A DNA stretch of 38,257 nt, taken from NCBI GenBank assembly GCA_027624175.1, contig JAQBXT010000016.1:1-38257 (forward strand). Reading direction: 5' to 3'. This document shows, one piece after another, positions 1-8,140 of the stretch. The notes beneath the pieces are model-generated. The model made no database searches. It was not told the DNA's origin and worked only from the letters and a program-made list of their open reading frames with translations. This DNA comes from Pseudomonadota bacterium (GTDB lineage Bacteria > Pseudomonadota > Gammaproteobacteria > Burkholderiales > SG8-39). The position numbers were made by a program, and so were the translations under genes. Every line of letters starts with the position of its first letter. The stretch's first letter is position 1.

Positions 1-1494
1 ACGAGCCGCGAACGGCTGGTCGTGGTGTCCAACCGCCTGCCGTTCACGTTCCGGCGCGACGCCGGCGGCGAGTGGACCGCGGAGCCGGGGGGCGGCGGCC
101 TGGTGACCGCGCTCCTGCCCGTGCTGCGCGACCGCGGCGGCACCTGGATCGGCTGGACCGGAACCACGGGCGATCCAGCCAAGCTTGCCCCGGCGCTCGC
201 CGCGGCTGGGGCCAACGCCGGCTACACGCTGCAGGGCGTGCCGCTCACCGTCGCGGAGATGGAGAAATTCTACCTCGGCTTCTCCAACGAGATCATCTGG
301 CCGCTGTTCCACGACCTGCAGTCGCTGTGCAACTTCGATCCGGAGTACTGGCGCACCTACTGCGACGTCAACAGCAAGTACGCCGAAGCGGTGAAGGCAC
401 ATGCCGCTCCCGGCGATTTCATCTGGGTCCACGACTACCACCTGATGCACGTCGCCGCCGAACTGCGCCGGCGCCGCGTGACCGCGCGCATGGGGTTTTT
501 CCTGCACATCCCGTTCCCGTCGCCCGACCAGTTCCTGAAGCTGCCGTGGCGGCTGTCGCTGCTGCAGGCCCTGCTGGAATTCGACCTGATCGGATTCCAG
601 ACCGCGCACGACCGGCGCAATTTCGTGCAGTGCGTGCGCCTGCTGGGGAAGGACGTGCAGATCGAGGGCCGCGGGCCGGTGGTGGTGGCGATGGTCGGCA
701 AGCGCGAGGTGCGCATCGGCGCCTTCCCCATTTCCATCGACTACGCCGGATTCCAGCGCCGCGCCGACGTGCCGGAGGTGAAAGCGAAAGCAGAGGAGCT
801 GCACCGGCTGCTGCACAAGCGAAAGCTGATCCTGGGCATCGACCGGCTCGATTACACCAAGGGGATCCCGCTGCGCCTTAAGGCGTTCGCGAATCTGCTC
901 GAGCGTTACCCGGCCCTGCGCGAGCGCGTGTCCTTCATCCAGGTGGTGGTGCCCAGCCGCGAGGACATTCCCGAGTACCACCGGCTGCGCACGGAGATCG
1001 AGCAGCTGGTGGGCAAGATCAACGGGCAGTTCGCGCGCCCCGGGGGCTGGGTGCCGATCTGGTACGAGTACCGAAGCCTGTCGCGCCTGGAGCTGGTGGC
1101 CTACTACCGCGCCGCCGACATCGCGCTCATCACGCCGCTCAAGGACGGCATGAACCTGGTGGCGAAGGAGTACTGCACCTGCAGCATCGAGGAGGACTGC
1201 GTGCTGATCCTGTCGGAGTTCGCCGGTGCCGCCACGCAGCTGCACCGCGGCGCGCTGCTGGTGAACCCCTACGACATCGAGGGCGTCGCGGACGCCATCC
1301 ACCGCGCCTGCGGCATGGATCCCGCCGAGCGCCAGTCGCGCATGCACCGCATGCGCGTCTCGATCCGCGAGAACGACGTGTTCTTCTGGGTGGATTCCTA
1401 CCTGCGCGCGGCGATCACCAAGGACCTGCGCGCCTTTCCACAACCCGAGGGGCGGATCGAGGAGGACGCGCTGGCGTACCAGCTGCCGTTCTAG
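1..1494 (+). CDS. otsA: alpha,alpha-trehalose-phosphate synthase (OtsA, GT20), 5' partial
   Basis: Cytosolic enzyme that joins UDP-glucose and glucose-6-phosphate to trehalose-6-phosphate, for osmotic and desiccation protection. The frame is open from base 1; the true start lies just left of the window, because the conserved N-terminal strand (LVVVSNRLP) begins at codon 6 and known OtsA proteins start a few residues before it. Visible family motifs in order: SNRLP, a Gly-rich GGGGL loop, HDYHL, GFFLHIPFP, a DRLDYTKG nucleotide/phosphate site, DGMNLVAKEY and LSEFAGAA. The 497 visible residues match the usual 450-500. The stop codon is one base from the stop of the convergent moeA gene, with no terminator between. 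No trehalose phosphatase gene is visible; it would lie to the left if clustered. Identification is firm. Confidence 0.95.
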   Translation, partial: TSRERLVVVSNRLPFTFRRDAGGEWTAEPGGGGLVTALLPVLRDRGGTWIGWTGTTGDPAKLAPALAAAGANAGYTLQGVPLTVAEMEKFYLGFSNEIIWPLFHDLQSLCNFDPEYWRTYCDVNSKYAEAVKAHAAPGDFIWVHDYHLMHVAAELRRRRVTARMGFFLHIPFPSPDQFLKLPWRLSLLQALLEFDLIGFQTAHDRRNFVQCVRLLGKDVQIEGRGPVVVAMVGKREVRIGAFPISIDYAGFQRRADVPEVKAKAEELHRLLHKRKLILGIDRLDYTKGIPLRLKAFANLLERYPALRERVSFIQVVVPSREDIPEYHRLRTEIEQLVGKINGQFARPGGWVPIWYEYRSLSRLELVAYYRAADIALITPLKDGMNLVAKEYCTCSIEEDCVLILSEFAGAATQLHRGALLVNPYDIEGVADAIHRACGMDPAERQSRMHRMRVSIRENDVFFWVDSYLRAAITKDLRAFPQPEGRIEEDALAYQLPF

Positions 1495-1495
1495 C

Positions 1496-2755
1496 TCAGC
1501 CCAGGCCTTCGAACGGCTGCACCTGCACCAGTTCGCCGGCCTCGACCCTGCCACGCTCGTGCTCCAGCACGATGAAGCAGTTGGCCTCGGACATCGAGCG
1601 CAGTACCCCGGCGCCCTGCTGGCCGGTGGTCTTCACCTTCCACTCGCCGCCGTCGCGGAACATGAGGCCGCGCTGGTACTCGGTGCGCCCTGCAAGCTTG
1701 CGCATTGGCTCCGCCGCCGGCACCTTGAACGTGGGCAGGGCGCACTCGCCTGTGCGTCCCGCGAGCTGCAGCAGGGCTTCGCGCACGAACTGGTAGAACG
1801 TGACCATCACGGCCACCGGGTTGCCCGGCAGGCCAAACAGGAACGCATTGCCGATGCGGCCGAACGCCATCGGCCGCCCGGGGCGCATAGCGATGCGCCA
1901 GAACAGCGCTTCGCCCAGCTGCGCCATCATCGGCTTCACGTAATCGGCCTCGCCGACCGAAACCCCGCCGGTGGTGACGATGGCATCGGCGCTCGCGGCC
2001 GCTTGCCTGAACGCGGCTTCGAGTTGCGCCGGATCGTCCCGCACCACGCCCAGGTCCTGGATTTCCACGCCCAGCCGCATCAGCATGCCGTGCAGGGTGT
2101 AGCGGTTGGAGTCGTAGACTTCGCCTTCGCGCAGCGGTTTGCCGATCGATGCGAGTTCGTCGCCGGTGGAAAAGAAAGCGACGCGCACGCGCCGCCGCAC
2201 CTGCACTTCGCCCAGGCCGAGCGAGGCGATGAGCCCCAGTTCCGCCGGGCGCAGCAGCTGGCCGGGCTTGAGCACCGGCACGCCGGTCTTCAGATCCTCG
2301 CCGGCGTAGCGCACGTTCTGCCCGCGCTTCTGGCCGGGGGGCACGGTCACCTTGGTGTCGTGGACCTGCACCACCTCCTGCACTACCACCGTGTCCGCGC
2401 CCGAGGGCATCACCGCGCCGGTGGTGACGCGCACGCACTGCCCCGCGCCGAGGGTACCGGAGAATTTCCGGCCGGCGAGCGCGGCGCCGATTTCCTGAAG
2501 CACAGTCTGGTCCGCGCCGAGATCGGCATGACGCAGCGCGTAGCCGTCCATGGCGGTGTTGTCATGGCCCGGCACGTCGATCGCCGGCACGATGTCCTGG
2601 GCAAGCACGCGCCCGAGCGCCTCGCGCACCGGCAGGCGCTCGGTTTCCGCCACCGGCGCGAGGCAGGCGCGGATCGCGGCGCGCGCCTTGTCCACATGCA
2701 GCGCATCGGGGTCGTAGCCCTCAATGGCGTTGACGATCTCGACGATGCGGCTCAT
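1496..2755 (-). CDS. moeA: molybdopterin molybdenumtransferase MoeA, copy 1
   Basis: Inserts molybdate (or tungstate) into adenylylated molybdopterin, the last common step of Moco synthesis. The 419-residue protein shows the MoeA order: an N-terminal region with DNTAMDGYA, a central MoCF-type domain with TTGGVSVGEADY, and PGNPVAVMVTF followed by the C-terminal beta domain. The ATG at 2755 is chosen because it overlaps the mobA stop (ATGA) and matches family length; the open frame runs further upstream through mobA in another frame. It forms a two-gene operon with mobA. A second, clearly different moeA lies at 22515-23720 inside a tungstate-uptake operon, so the two copies may serve different metals or enzymes (inference). 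All conserved loops look intact. Confidence 0.95.
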   Translation of the reverse strand: MSRIVEIVNAIEGYDPDALHVDKARAAIRACLAPVAETERLPVREALGRVLAQDIVPAIDVPGHDNTAMDGYALRHADLGADQTVLQEIGAALAGRKFSGTLGAGQCVRVTTGAVMPSGADTVVVQEVVQVHDTKVTVPPGQKRGQNVRYAGEDLKTGVPVLKPGQLLRPAELGLIASLGLGEVQVRRRVRVAFFSTGDELASIGKPLREGEVYDSNRYTLHGMLMRLGVEIQDLGVVRDDPAQLEAAFRQAAASADAIVTTGGVSVGEADYVKPMMAQLGEALFWRIAMRPGRPMAFGRIGNAFLFGLPGNPVAVMVTFYQFVREALLQLAGRTGECALPTFKVPAAEPMRKLAGRTEYQRGLMFRDGGEWKVKTTGQQGAGVLRSMSEANCFIVLEHERGRVEAGELVQVQPFEGLG

Positions 2756-3315
2756 GCGTCCTTCAGTTCTTCGCGCGTATTGATGTTGCGGAACGCGTCG
2801 GCCTGGTCGTCGAAGCGCACCTCCACGACCTTGAGGCTTGCGTACCAGGCGTCGATCTTGCGGCCGCCGTCGCCGAGGAACGCGCCCAGATGGTCGAGCA
2901 CCGAGCGGCGCACGAGCGAGAATACGGGGTGCGGCTGGTCGCCGGTCTTCGCCACGGCGAGGTCGTTTTCGCCCAGCGCCGTGTGCAGGCGCGCCACCAG
3001 GTCGAGCGGCAGGAACGGCGAGTCGCACGGAACCGTGACCGCGAGCGGGTGGCTCGCCGCCGTGAGCCCTGCGTGCAGGCCGGCGAGCGGACCGGCGAAA
3101 CCGCCCACCGCATCCGCTACCACCCGGTGGCCGAAGCTGGCGTACGTTTCGAGGTTCTGATTGGCATTGACGATGATCTCGTCCACCTGCGGCGCGAGGC
3201 GCTCGAGCGCCCAGGCCACCATCGGCTTGCCGTGCAGCGGCTGCAGGCCCTTGTCCACGCCGCCCATGCGCCGCCCCTGGCCGCCCGCGAGCACGATGCC
3301 TGAAACACCATCCAT
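2752..3315 (-). CDS. mobA: molybdenum cofactor guanylyltransferase MobA
   Basis: Transfers GMP from GTP to Moco to give the MGD form used by DMSO-reductase-family enzymes, including the formate dehydrogenase in this window. The 187-residue protein begins with the signature nucleotide loop LAGGQGRRMGG followed by DKG (residues 9-23), then PCDSPFLP, as in MobA (E. coli protein about 194 residues). The ATG at 3315 puts the loop at the expected distance; longer in-frame extensions carry no MobA sequence. A TAAAAT box lies seven bases before this ATG and no Shine-Dalgarno sequence is visible, so translation may be leaderless. It is first in a mobA-moeA operon, divergent from the MFS gene, with a 30-base gap. 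Confidence 0.94.
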   Translation of the reverse strand: MDGVSGIVLAGGQGRRMGGVDKGLQPLHGKPMVAWALERLAPQVDEIIVNANQNLETYASFGHRVVADAVGGFAGPLAGLHAGLTAASHPLAVTVPCDSPFLPLDLVARLHTALGENDLAVAKTGDQPHPVFSLVRRSVLDHLGAFLGDGGRKIDAWYASLKVVEVRFDDQADAFRNINTREELKDA

Positions 3316-3322
3316 GCCCCGG

Positions 3323-3328
3323 ATTTTA
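3323..3328 (-). promoter_or_regulatory. candidate -10 box of mobA (leaderless arrangement)
   Basis: On the minus strand the hexamer is TAAAAT, ending seven bases before the mobA ATG. Transcription would begin at or next to the start codon. No convincing -35 was found, so this is a motif-level call. Confidence 0.4.
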
Positions 3329-3345
3329 CGAGGTAAGCTATTTGC

Positions 3346-4551
3346 ATGACCCAGAACCGCTGGCTGGTGCCGTTCCTCAACCTCGGTCACCTGCTCGACC
3401 ACCTGGTGATGCTGGTGTTTCCGACCGCGGTGGTGGCGCTGGGCCGGGAGTGGGGGCGTCCCTATTCCGAGTTGCTGCCCCTCGCCCTGGGCGGATTCAT
3501 CGCCTTCGGCGCGTTTGCCATCCCGGCGGGTTGGCTCGCCGACCACTGGAGCCGCTACCGCACGATGGTGATCTTCTATTTCGGCATCGGTGCGTCGCTG
3601 TTCGTCACCGGTTTCGCGCAATCGCCCTGGCACATCGCCGCCGGCCTTACGCTGACCGGCGCCTTTGCGGCGATCTACCACCCTGTAGGCATCGCCATGC
3701 TGGTCGCCTCATCGGCGAGGATGGGCCACGCGTTGGGCTGGAACGGCCTTTGGGGCAACCTCGGGCTCGCCGCGGCGGCGTTGTTTACCGGTGCGCTGGT
3801 AGACCTCGTGGGCTGGCGCGCCGCGTTTTTCGTGCCGGGCCTCGCCTGCATCGCGGCGGGCGCCGGGTTCCTGCTGCTGGTGCAGGACCCGGGCAAAGTG
3901 AAGAAATCCTCCAGGACCATCGGCCTGCACATCGACGGCCGCACCATGGTGCGCGTGTTTGCCGTGCTGCTCGTCGCCACGGCCTTTGGCGGCATCATCT
4001 TCAATTCCACGACGGTCTCCATGCCGAAGGTTTTCGACGAACGGCTGCGCGCATTGACGCAGACCAATTTCGGCATCGGTGCGCTGGTGGCCGTGGTCTA
4101 CGCGGTGGCGGCTTTCGCCCAGGTGGCGATGGGCGCGCTGATCGATCGCTTCGAGCTCAAGCGCCTGATGATCGGCGTGGCGTTGGCGCAGATTCCGCTG
4201 CTGGCGCTTGCGGCCCATACGCAGGGTTGGGCCATGCTGGCTGCCGCGGTGCTGATGATGCTGGCGGTCTTCGGGCAGATCCCTCTCAATGACGCGATCG
4301 TGGGCAAGTACTGCGCCGACGAGTTCCGCGCGCGCATGCTCTCGGTGCGCTATGTGGTGTCGCTGGGCGTGGCCTCGATCGCGGTGCCGATGATCGCCGT
4401 GTTGCACGGCACCGAGGGTGGCTTTGCCAACGTGTTCCTGGTGCTTGCGGTCCTCGCCTCGTGCATGCTCCTGGCGAGTCTGTTCTTTCCCTCCCGTGGC
4501 GAGTTCGCTGCGAGCAAACTGCGCGCCGCCGGGACGGCGGCCGCCGCCTAG
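3346..4551 (+). CDS. major facilitator superfamily transporter
   Basis: A 401-residue, strongly hydrophobic protein with about twelve predicted membrane segments in two halves joined by a basic loop near residues 185-200. The second and third segments carry GWLADHWSRY, the MFS loop 2-3 signature (GxLaDrxGrr type), and GAFAAIYHPVGIAML resembles the fosmidomycin-resistance (Fsr) branch of the superfamily. The substrate cannot be read from the sequence; an efflux role is only a family-level guess. The ATG at 3346 is 30 bases from the divergent mobA start. A GAGG at 3330-3333 is rather far (12 bases) to act as a ribosome binding site. It ends three bases from the stop of the convergent GST gene. 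Confidence 0.85.
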   Translation: MTQNRWLVPFLNLGHLLDHLVMLVFPTAVVALGREWGRPYSELLPLALGGFIAFGAFAIPAGWLADHWSRYRTMVIFYFGIGASLFVTGFAQSPWHIAAGLTLTGAFAAIYHPVGIAMLVASSARMGHALGWNGLWGNLGLAAAALFTGALVDLVGWRAAFFVPGLACIAAGAGFLLLVQDPGKVKKSSRTIGLHIDGRTMVRVFAVLLVATAFGGIIFNSTTVSMPKVFDERLRALTQTNFGIGALVAVVYAVAAFAQVAMGALIDRFELKRLMIGVALAQIPLLALAAHTQGWAMLAAAVLMMLAVFGQIPLNDAIVGKYCADEFRARMLSVRYVVSLGVASIAVPMIAVLHGTEGGFANVFLVLAVLASCMLLASLFFPSRGEFAASKLRAAGTAAAA

Positions 4552-4554
4552 CCG

Positions 4555-5211
4555 CTATTGGGGCTTGTAGGTATCCAGTTTGATGCGCTCGCGCTCGAGC
4601 GCGGCTGCCACCGGCGGCGATTGCATCACGCGCTCGATGTAGGCCTTGTAGGCCGGCAGCGAATCCGGATCGGTCCCGGCGTAGCCGCCCCAGCGCAATA
4701 GCGTGAATGCGTACGCGTCGTGAAAGCTCGGGCGCGCGCCGAACCAGAACGGCGCCGCCGCCTTGCTCCATTCCTGGATGCGCTCCAGGTGCTGGCGCAA
4801 CTGACCGGCCGCAATTTTTTTCACCTCGTCCTGTGTAGTTGCGCTCTCGGCGAAGTAACCGGTGCGAAACCAGCGCGTAAACGTGGGGTGGACCGTGTTG
4901 TTCATCCACGCGAGCTGCGACAGAGCCTGCGTGCGCGCCCATGGCTCGGTCGGCAGCAGGCCCGCCTGCGGAAAGCGCCGGTCGAGGTAATCGCAGATCG
5001 CTACGATCTGGGTAAGCGCCTTGCCACCCACCACCAACACCGGCACCTGGGCGTCGGGGTTCATGGCAAGATACTCGGGCGTCTTGTTTTCGCCCTTGTG
5101 CAGCTTGACCAGATTGGGCTTGAAGTCCTCGCCCGTGGCCGCCTTGACCGCTTCGAGGCCAACGTGGGGCACGAACGAACAGGCGCCGGGGGCGAAATAC
5201 AGTTCGAGCAT
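4555..5211 (-). CDS. glutathione S-transferase, beta-class-like
   Basis: Cytosolic 218-residue protein with an N-terminal thioredoxin fold: strand MLELYF, then PGACS with Cys11 at the position of the beta-class cysteine, followed by NPDAQVPVLV containing the cis-proline that binds glutathione, and an all-helical C-terminal half. It may conjugate glutathione to electrophiles or bind hydrophobic ligands; the substrate is unknown. The ATG at 5211 is eight bases after the fdhD stop, so the gene is probably the last of a moaA-fdhD-gst transcript. GST is not a usual partner of Moco genes. It ends three bases from the convergent MFS stop. The family call is firm, the class likely. Confidence 0.9.
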   Translation of the reverse strand: MLELYFAPGACSFVPHVGLEAVKAATGEDFKPNLVKLHKGENKTPEYLAMNPDAQVPVLVVGGKALTQIVAICDYLDRRFPQAGLLPTEPWARTQALSQLAWMNNTVHPTFTRWFRTGYFAESATTQDEVKKIAAGQLRQHLERIQEWSKAAAPFWFGARPSFHDAYAFTLLRWGGYAGTDPDSLPAYKAYIERVMQSPPVAAALERERIKLDTYKPQ

Positions 5212-5219
5212 GGCTACTC

Positions 5220-6065
5220 CTAGGCGATCGCCGTTTGCCGGGGCGCGGTGCGCAGCAGCCGTTGCCGGCCGGTAAAGGCGAGGTAGTGACGGCCGCTGGC
5301 GCGGCCGAGCATGGTGATGCCGGTCTTTTGCGCGATCTCGTGGCCCATCTGCGTCAGGCCCGATCGAGAGACGAGAAACGGGATGCGCATCTGCGCGCAC
5401 TTGATCACCATCTCGGAGGTCAGGCGCCCGGTGGTGTAAAACACCTTGTCCGAGCCGTCGATGCCTCGCAGCCACATGTAACCCGCGATGGCGTCCACGG
5501 CGTTATGCCGGCCGACATCCTCGACGAACATCAGGATCTCGCCCTCGCAGGTGGCCAGCGCGCAGCCGTGCACGGCGCCGGCCTGCTTGTAGATGGTTTC
5601 GTACTTGCGCACCTTGTCGACCAGGGTGAACAGCTGCTCGTCGCCCAGCGACACGTCGTTCCTGAGCTTGATGCGGTCGATCTCCTCCATCAGGTTGCCG
5701 AACATCGTGCCCTGGCCGCAACCCGTGGTGACGGTGCGCTTGCCCATTTTCTTCTTCAGGTCCTTGACGCCCTTGCGCGTGGTGATGGCGCAGGACTCGG
5801 TCTCCCAGTCCACCTGCACCGCGACCACGTCCTTGAGCGCGCCGACCAGGCGCTGGTTGCGCAGGTAGCCCAGGGCGAGCGCCTCGGGCGCGTGGCCGAG
5901 CGTCATCAGCGTGACCAGTTCCTTCTTGTCCAGGTAAAGGGTGAGGGGATGCTCGCCCGCCACCGCGGTAGGCACCATCTCGCCGCGCTCGTTGACCGCC
6001 TCGACCTCGAACGTGGCGGGCTTGGCGGCGTCGGTGAGCTGGGGGCGGTAGGGCTTCTTAGCCAC
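5220..6065 (-). CDS. fdhD: formate dehydrogenase accessory sulfurtransferase FdhD
   Basis: FdhD passes sulfur from the cysteine desulfurase IscS to bis-MGD so that formate dehydrogenase receives a sulfido-metal centre. The 281-residue protein shows [10 protein letters not shown] near the N-terminus, the TTGCGQG sulfur-carrier loop, and the C-terminal [11 protein letters not shown] and [12 protein letters not shown] blocks typical of the family. The GTG at 6065 is chosen because it overlaps the end of moaA and gives a normal length; the frame is open further upstream, antisense-like within moaA. One oddity: E. coli FdhD has a CxxC loop (Cys121/Cys124), while here the second cysteine is replaced (C-G-Q-G). 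Cofactor sulfuration for the dehydrogenase at 11268-14213 is its probable job. Confidence 0.94.
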   Translation of the reverse strand: MAKKPYRPQLTDAAKPATFEVEAVNERGEMVPTAVAGEHPLTLYLDKKELVTLMTLGHAPEALALGYLRNQRLVGALKDVVAVQVDWETESCAITTRKGVKDLKKKMGKRTVTTGCGQGTMFGNLMEEIDRIKLRNDVSLGDEQLFTLVDKVRKYETIYKQAGAVHGCALATCEGEILMFVEDVGRHNAVDAIAGYMWLRGIDGSDKVFYTTGRLTSEMVIKCAQMRIPFLVSRSGLTQMGHEIAQKTGITMLGRASGRHYLAFTGRQRLLRTAPRQTAIA

Positions 6066-7131
6066 CGATGTAGGACATCTCGATTTTGTGCTGCTTGGCG
6101 GTTTCTGCAGTGCGGATTTCGGAATAGCGGTCATCGCGCGCGTGCCACACCGCGGCAATCTCGTTGACGATCGCTTCGTCCGCGGCGCCCCGGCGCAGCA
6201 GGTGCTTGAGCGGATGGCCCTGCTGCGCGAACAGGCAGGTGTAGAGCGAGCCTTCGGCCGAGAGGCGAAGCCGATTGCAGGTGCTGCAGAAGGCCTGCGT
6301 GACCGAGGAGATGACGCCGATCTCGCCCGCGCCGTCCCGGTAGCGCCAGCGTTCGGCGACTTCGCCCGTGTAGTTCGCGTCGGCGGCCTCGAGCGGGTAG
6401 CGAGCGCCGATCGCCTTGACGATCTCGGCCGAGGGCACCACTTCGTCCATGCGCCAGCCGTTGGTGCTGCCGACGTCCATGTACTCGATGAAGCGCACGA
6501 TGTGGCCCGTGCCGCGCCAACGCTCTGCCATCGCCAGCGCGTGGCCGTCATTCACGCCGCGTTTCACCACCATGTTGATCTTGATGGGCGCCATGCCGGC
6601 GGCTGCAGCGGCGTCGATGCCCTCGATCACGCGCGCGACCGGGAAATCGGCGTCGTTGACCGCGCGGAAGGTGGCGTCGTCGAGGGAGTCGAGGCTCACC
6701 GTGACGCGCTTCAATCCTGCCTGCGCCAGCGCCGCCGCCTGCTTGGGCAGGAGCGAGCCGTTGGTGGTGAGCGTCAGGTCCAGCCCGGGAATCGCGGCGA
6801 GCAGCGCCACCAGGCGGTGCAGGTCGCGCCGCACCAGCGGCTCGCCGCCGGTGAGCCGGATCTTTTTCACGCCCAGCCCGGCGAACAGCCTGGCCAGGCG
6901 CGCGATTTCCTCGAAGGTGAGCACTTCATCGTGCGCCACGAATTTGAAGTCGCGGTCGAATACTTCGCGCGGCATGCAGTACACGCAGCGGAAGTTGCAG
7001 CGGTCGGTCACCGAGATGCGCAGGTCGCGCAGGCCGCGGCCGAGCGTGTCCGCGAGCGGCCGGCCGTCGTAGGGTGGGGCCGGCGCTGCGGCCCGGGCTT
7101 GCGTACGTATTGGAAAGACCTTTTGCGGCAT
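6058..7131 (-). CDS. moaA: GTP 3',8-cyclase MoaA
   Basis: Radical SAM enzyme that turns GTP into 3',8-cyclo-dihydro-GTP, the first committed step of Moco synthesis; the partner MoaC is not in this window. The 357-residue protein shows the radical SAM CxxxCxxC at Cys45/Cys49/Cys52 ([11 protein letters not shown]), the SAM-binding TGGEPL, and the second cluster FCSTCNRLR at Cys282/Cys285 with Cys299. It ends in Gly-Gly, the conserved C-terminal tail of MoaA that acts in catalysis. The ATG at 7131 has a GGGGAGCGAG stretch upstream and a TATGAT -10-like box 18 bases before it. It leads the moaA-fdhD-gst set and diverges from the DUF3305 gene. The identification is firm. Confidence 0.96.
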   Translation of the reverse strand: MPQKVFPIRTQARAAAPAPPYDGRPLADTLGRGLRDLRISVTDRCNFRCVYCMPREVFDRDFKFVAHDEVLTFEEIARLARLFAGLGVKKIRLTGGEPLVRRDLHRLVALLAAIPGLDLTLTTNGSLLPKQAAALAQAGLKRVTVSLDSLDDATFRAVNDADFPVARVIEGIDAAAAAGMAPIKINMVVKRGVNDGHALAMAERWRGTGHIVRFIEYMDVGSTNGWRMDEVVPSAEIVKAIGARYPLEAADANYTGEVAERWRYRDGAGEIGVISSVTQAFCSTCNRLRLSAEGSLYTCLFAQQGHPLKHLLRRGAADEAIVNEIAAVWHARDDRYSEIRTAETAKQHKIEMSYIGG

Positions 7132-7149
7132 GATGTTTCTCGCTCCCCG

Positions 7150-7155
7150 ATCATA
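7150..7155 (-). promoter_or_regulatory. candidate -10 box of moaA
   Basis: The minus-strand hexamer is TATGAT, five of six to consensus, 18 bases before the moaA ATG. The short leader still holds a GGGGAG ribosome-binding stretch, unlike the leaderless candidates nearby. The -35 region is weak. Confidence 0.45.
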
Positions 7156-7174
7156 GCAAACGATCGAACTACGC

Positions 7175-7180
7175 TATAGT
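7175..7180 (+). promoter_or_regulatory. candidate -10 box of the DUF3305 gene (leaderless arrangement)
   Basis: TATAGT ends seven bases before the ATG at 7188 and the spacer (TTCATGC) has no Shine-Dalgarno sequence. It would start the formate-dehydrogenase accessory operon 7188-10887 and lies back to back with the moaA promoter. No good -35 is visible. Confidence 0.45.
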
Positions 7181-7187
7181 TTCATGC

Positions 7188-7664
7188 ATGGAAACCCCGA
7201 GCGTTCTGGTTGCGGTCGTGATGCAGCGGCGCGTATTGCAGCATCGCTGGCAAAGCGAGGTCTGGGAGGCCGTCGGCGTGCTTGCGCCCTACGACGCGCC
7301 GGGCGGGCCGCGCGCCATCGTCGAGGGGGAGAACGCGTCGCAATGGCTCCATCCGGGGCTCAGGCTGCGCCTGTACCGCGACGATGCCGAGGGTTACTAC
7401 ATGAACATTTCGACCAGCGATCCGCGCATCACCGTCCTGTGGCGCATGGAGGACGACCGGGCCGTACCGCAGTTCGTCACCGCGAGCTACTACGAGGCGA
7501 GCGCCTGGATGGACAGCGGCGAGCAGGTCGACGCGGTGCCGATGCCGCCCGAGATCGTCGCATGGGTCGGAGAATTCGTCCGGGACAACTACCGCCCCGA
7601 GCCCAAGAAGGAGCGTATCCGGCCGCAGTCGTTCAAGCGTCCGGCGGATCGCGCGAAAAACTGA
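7188..7664 (+). CDS. DUF3305 domain protein, formate dehydrogenase locus
   Basis: A 158-residue soluble protein recognised as DUF3305 from its N-terminal block (VAVVMQRR, then RWQSEVWEAVGV) and its position immediately before a DUF3306 gene. This pair is known to lie beside formate dehydrogenase genes in proteobacteria, but its biochemical role is not established. Residues 55-90 are rich in aromatic and acidic residues (GLRLRLYRDDAEGYYMN, ITVLWRM), and the C-terminus is basic (KKERIRPQSF). The ATG at 7188 is preceded by a TATAGT box seven bases upstream. The stop overlaps the next start (TGATG), so the two proteins are translationally coupled. No signal peptide or membrane segment is seen. 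Confidence 0.85.
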   Translation: METPSVLVAVVMQRRVLQHRWQSEVWEAVGVLAPYDAPGGPRAIVEGENASQWLHPGLRLRLYRDDAEGYYMNISTSDPRITVLWRMEDDRAVPQFVTASYYEASAWMDSGEQVDAVPMPPEIVAWVGEFVRDNYRPEPKKERIRPQSFKRPADRAKN

Positions 7665-8137
7665 TGGCGCAGGACAAGGACAATTCCCTGTCGCGCTGGT
7701 CGCGGCTCAAGCGCGCATCCGCCGCCGCGGGCGAGGTGGCCAAGACCGCGCCGGCCGCGCCAGAAGCGCCCCCGCCCGAGTTGCCGCCGCTTGATCAGTT
7801 AAGCTACGACTCGGATTTCAGTGTATTCATGGACAAGCGCGTCGACCAGGGCCTGCGCCGGCTGGCTCTGAAAAAGCTGTTTGGCGACCCGCGCTTTAAT
7901 CTCACCGACGGTCTGGACGTCTACGCCGAGGACTACTCCCTGCTGGAGGATCTGCCGCAGTCGGTGGTCGCGACGCTCGAGCATGCGCGCCGCATCCTGC
8001 GCGGCCCCGATCCCGCGCCGCAGGAGCCCGCCGAGCCCGAGCAGCTCGCCGATGCCGCATCCGGGGCGCAGGAGCAGGAAACACGGGTGACGGAAGCGCC
8101 ACCGCCGCCGGATGAAGACAAAGAAGACAAGGGCTGA
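7664..8137 (+). CDS. DUF3306 domain protein, formate dehydrogenase locus
   Basis: A 157-residue soluble protein recognised as DUF3306. The N-terminal FLSRWSRLKR-like segment (SLSRWSRLKR, residues 8-17) is followed by an Ala/Pro linker, then the core LSYDSDFSVFM ... LRRLALKKLFGDPRFN ... DGLDVYAEDY. The C-terminal 45 residues are low-complexity, acidic and proline-rich and end in DEDKEDKG. Its function is unknown; genes of this type sit with DUF3305 next to formate dehydrogenase operons. The ATG at 7664 overlaps the previous stop, and the next gene starts three bases after its stop. It is probably a cytosolic maturation or regulatory factor, which is inferred from gene order only. Confidence 0.84.
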   Translation: MAQDKDNSLSRWSRLKRASAAAGEVAKTAPAAPEAPPPELPPLDQLSYDSDFSVFMDKRVDQGLRRLALKKLFGDPRFNLTDGLDVYAEDYSLLEDLPQSVVATLEHARRILRGPDPAPQEPAEPEQLADAASGAQEQETRVTEAPPPPDEDKEDKG

Positions 8138-8140
8138 TCG

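Noticed and set aside
1559-3160. 533-codon plus-strand open frame across moeA and mobA
   Set aside because: No recognisable protein features, and the opposite strand has clear MoeA and MobA motifs.
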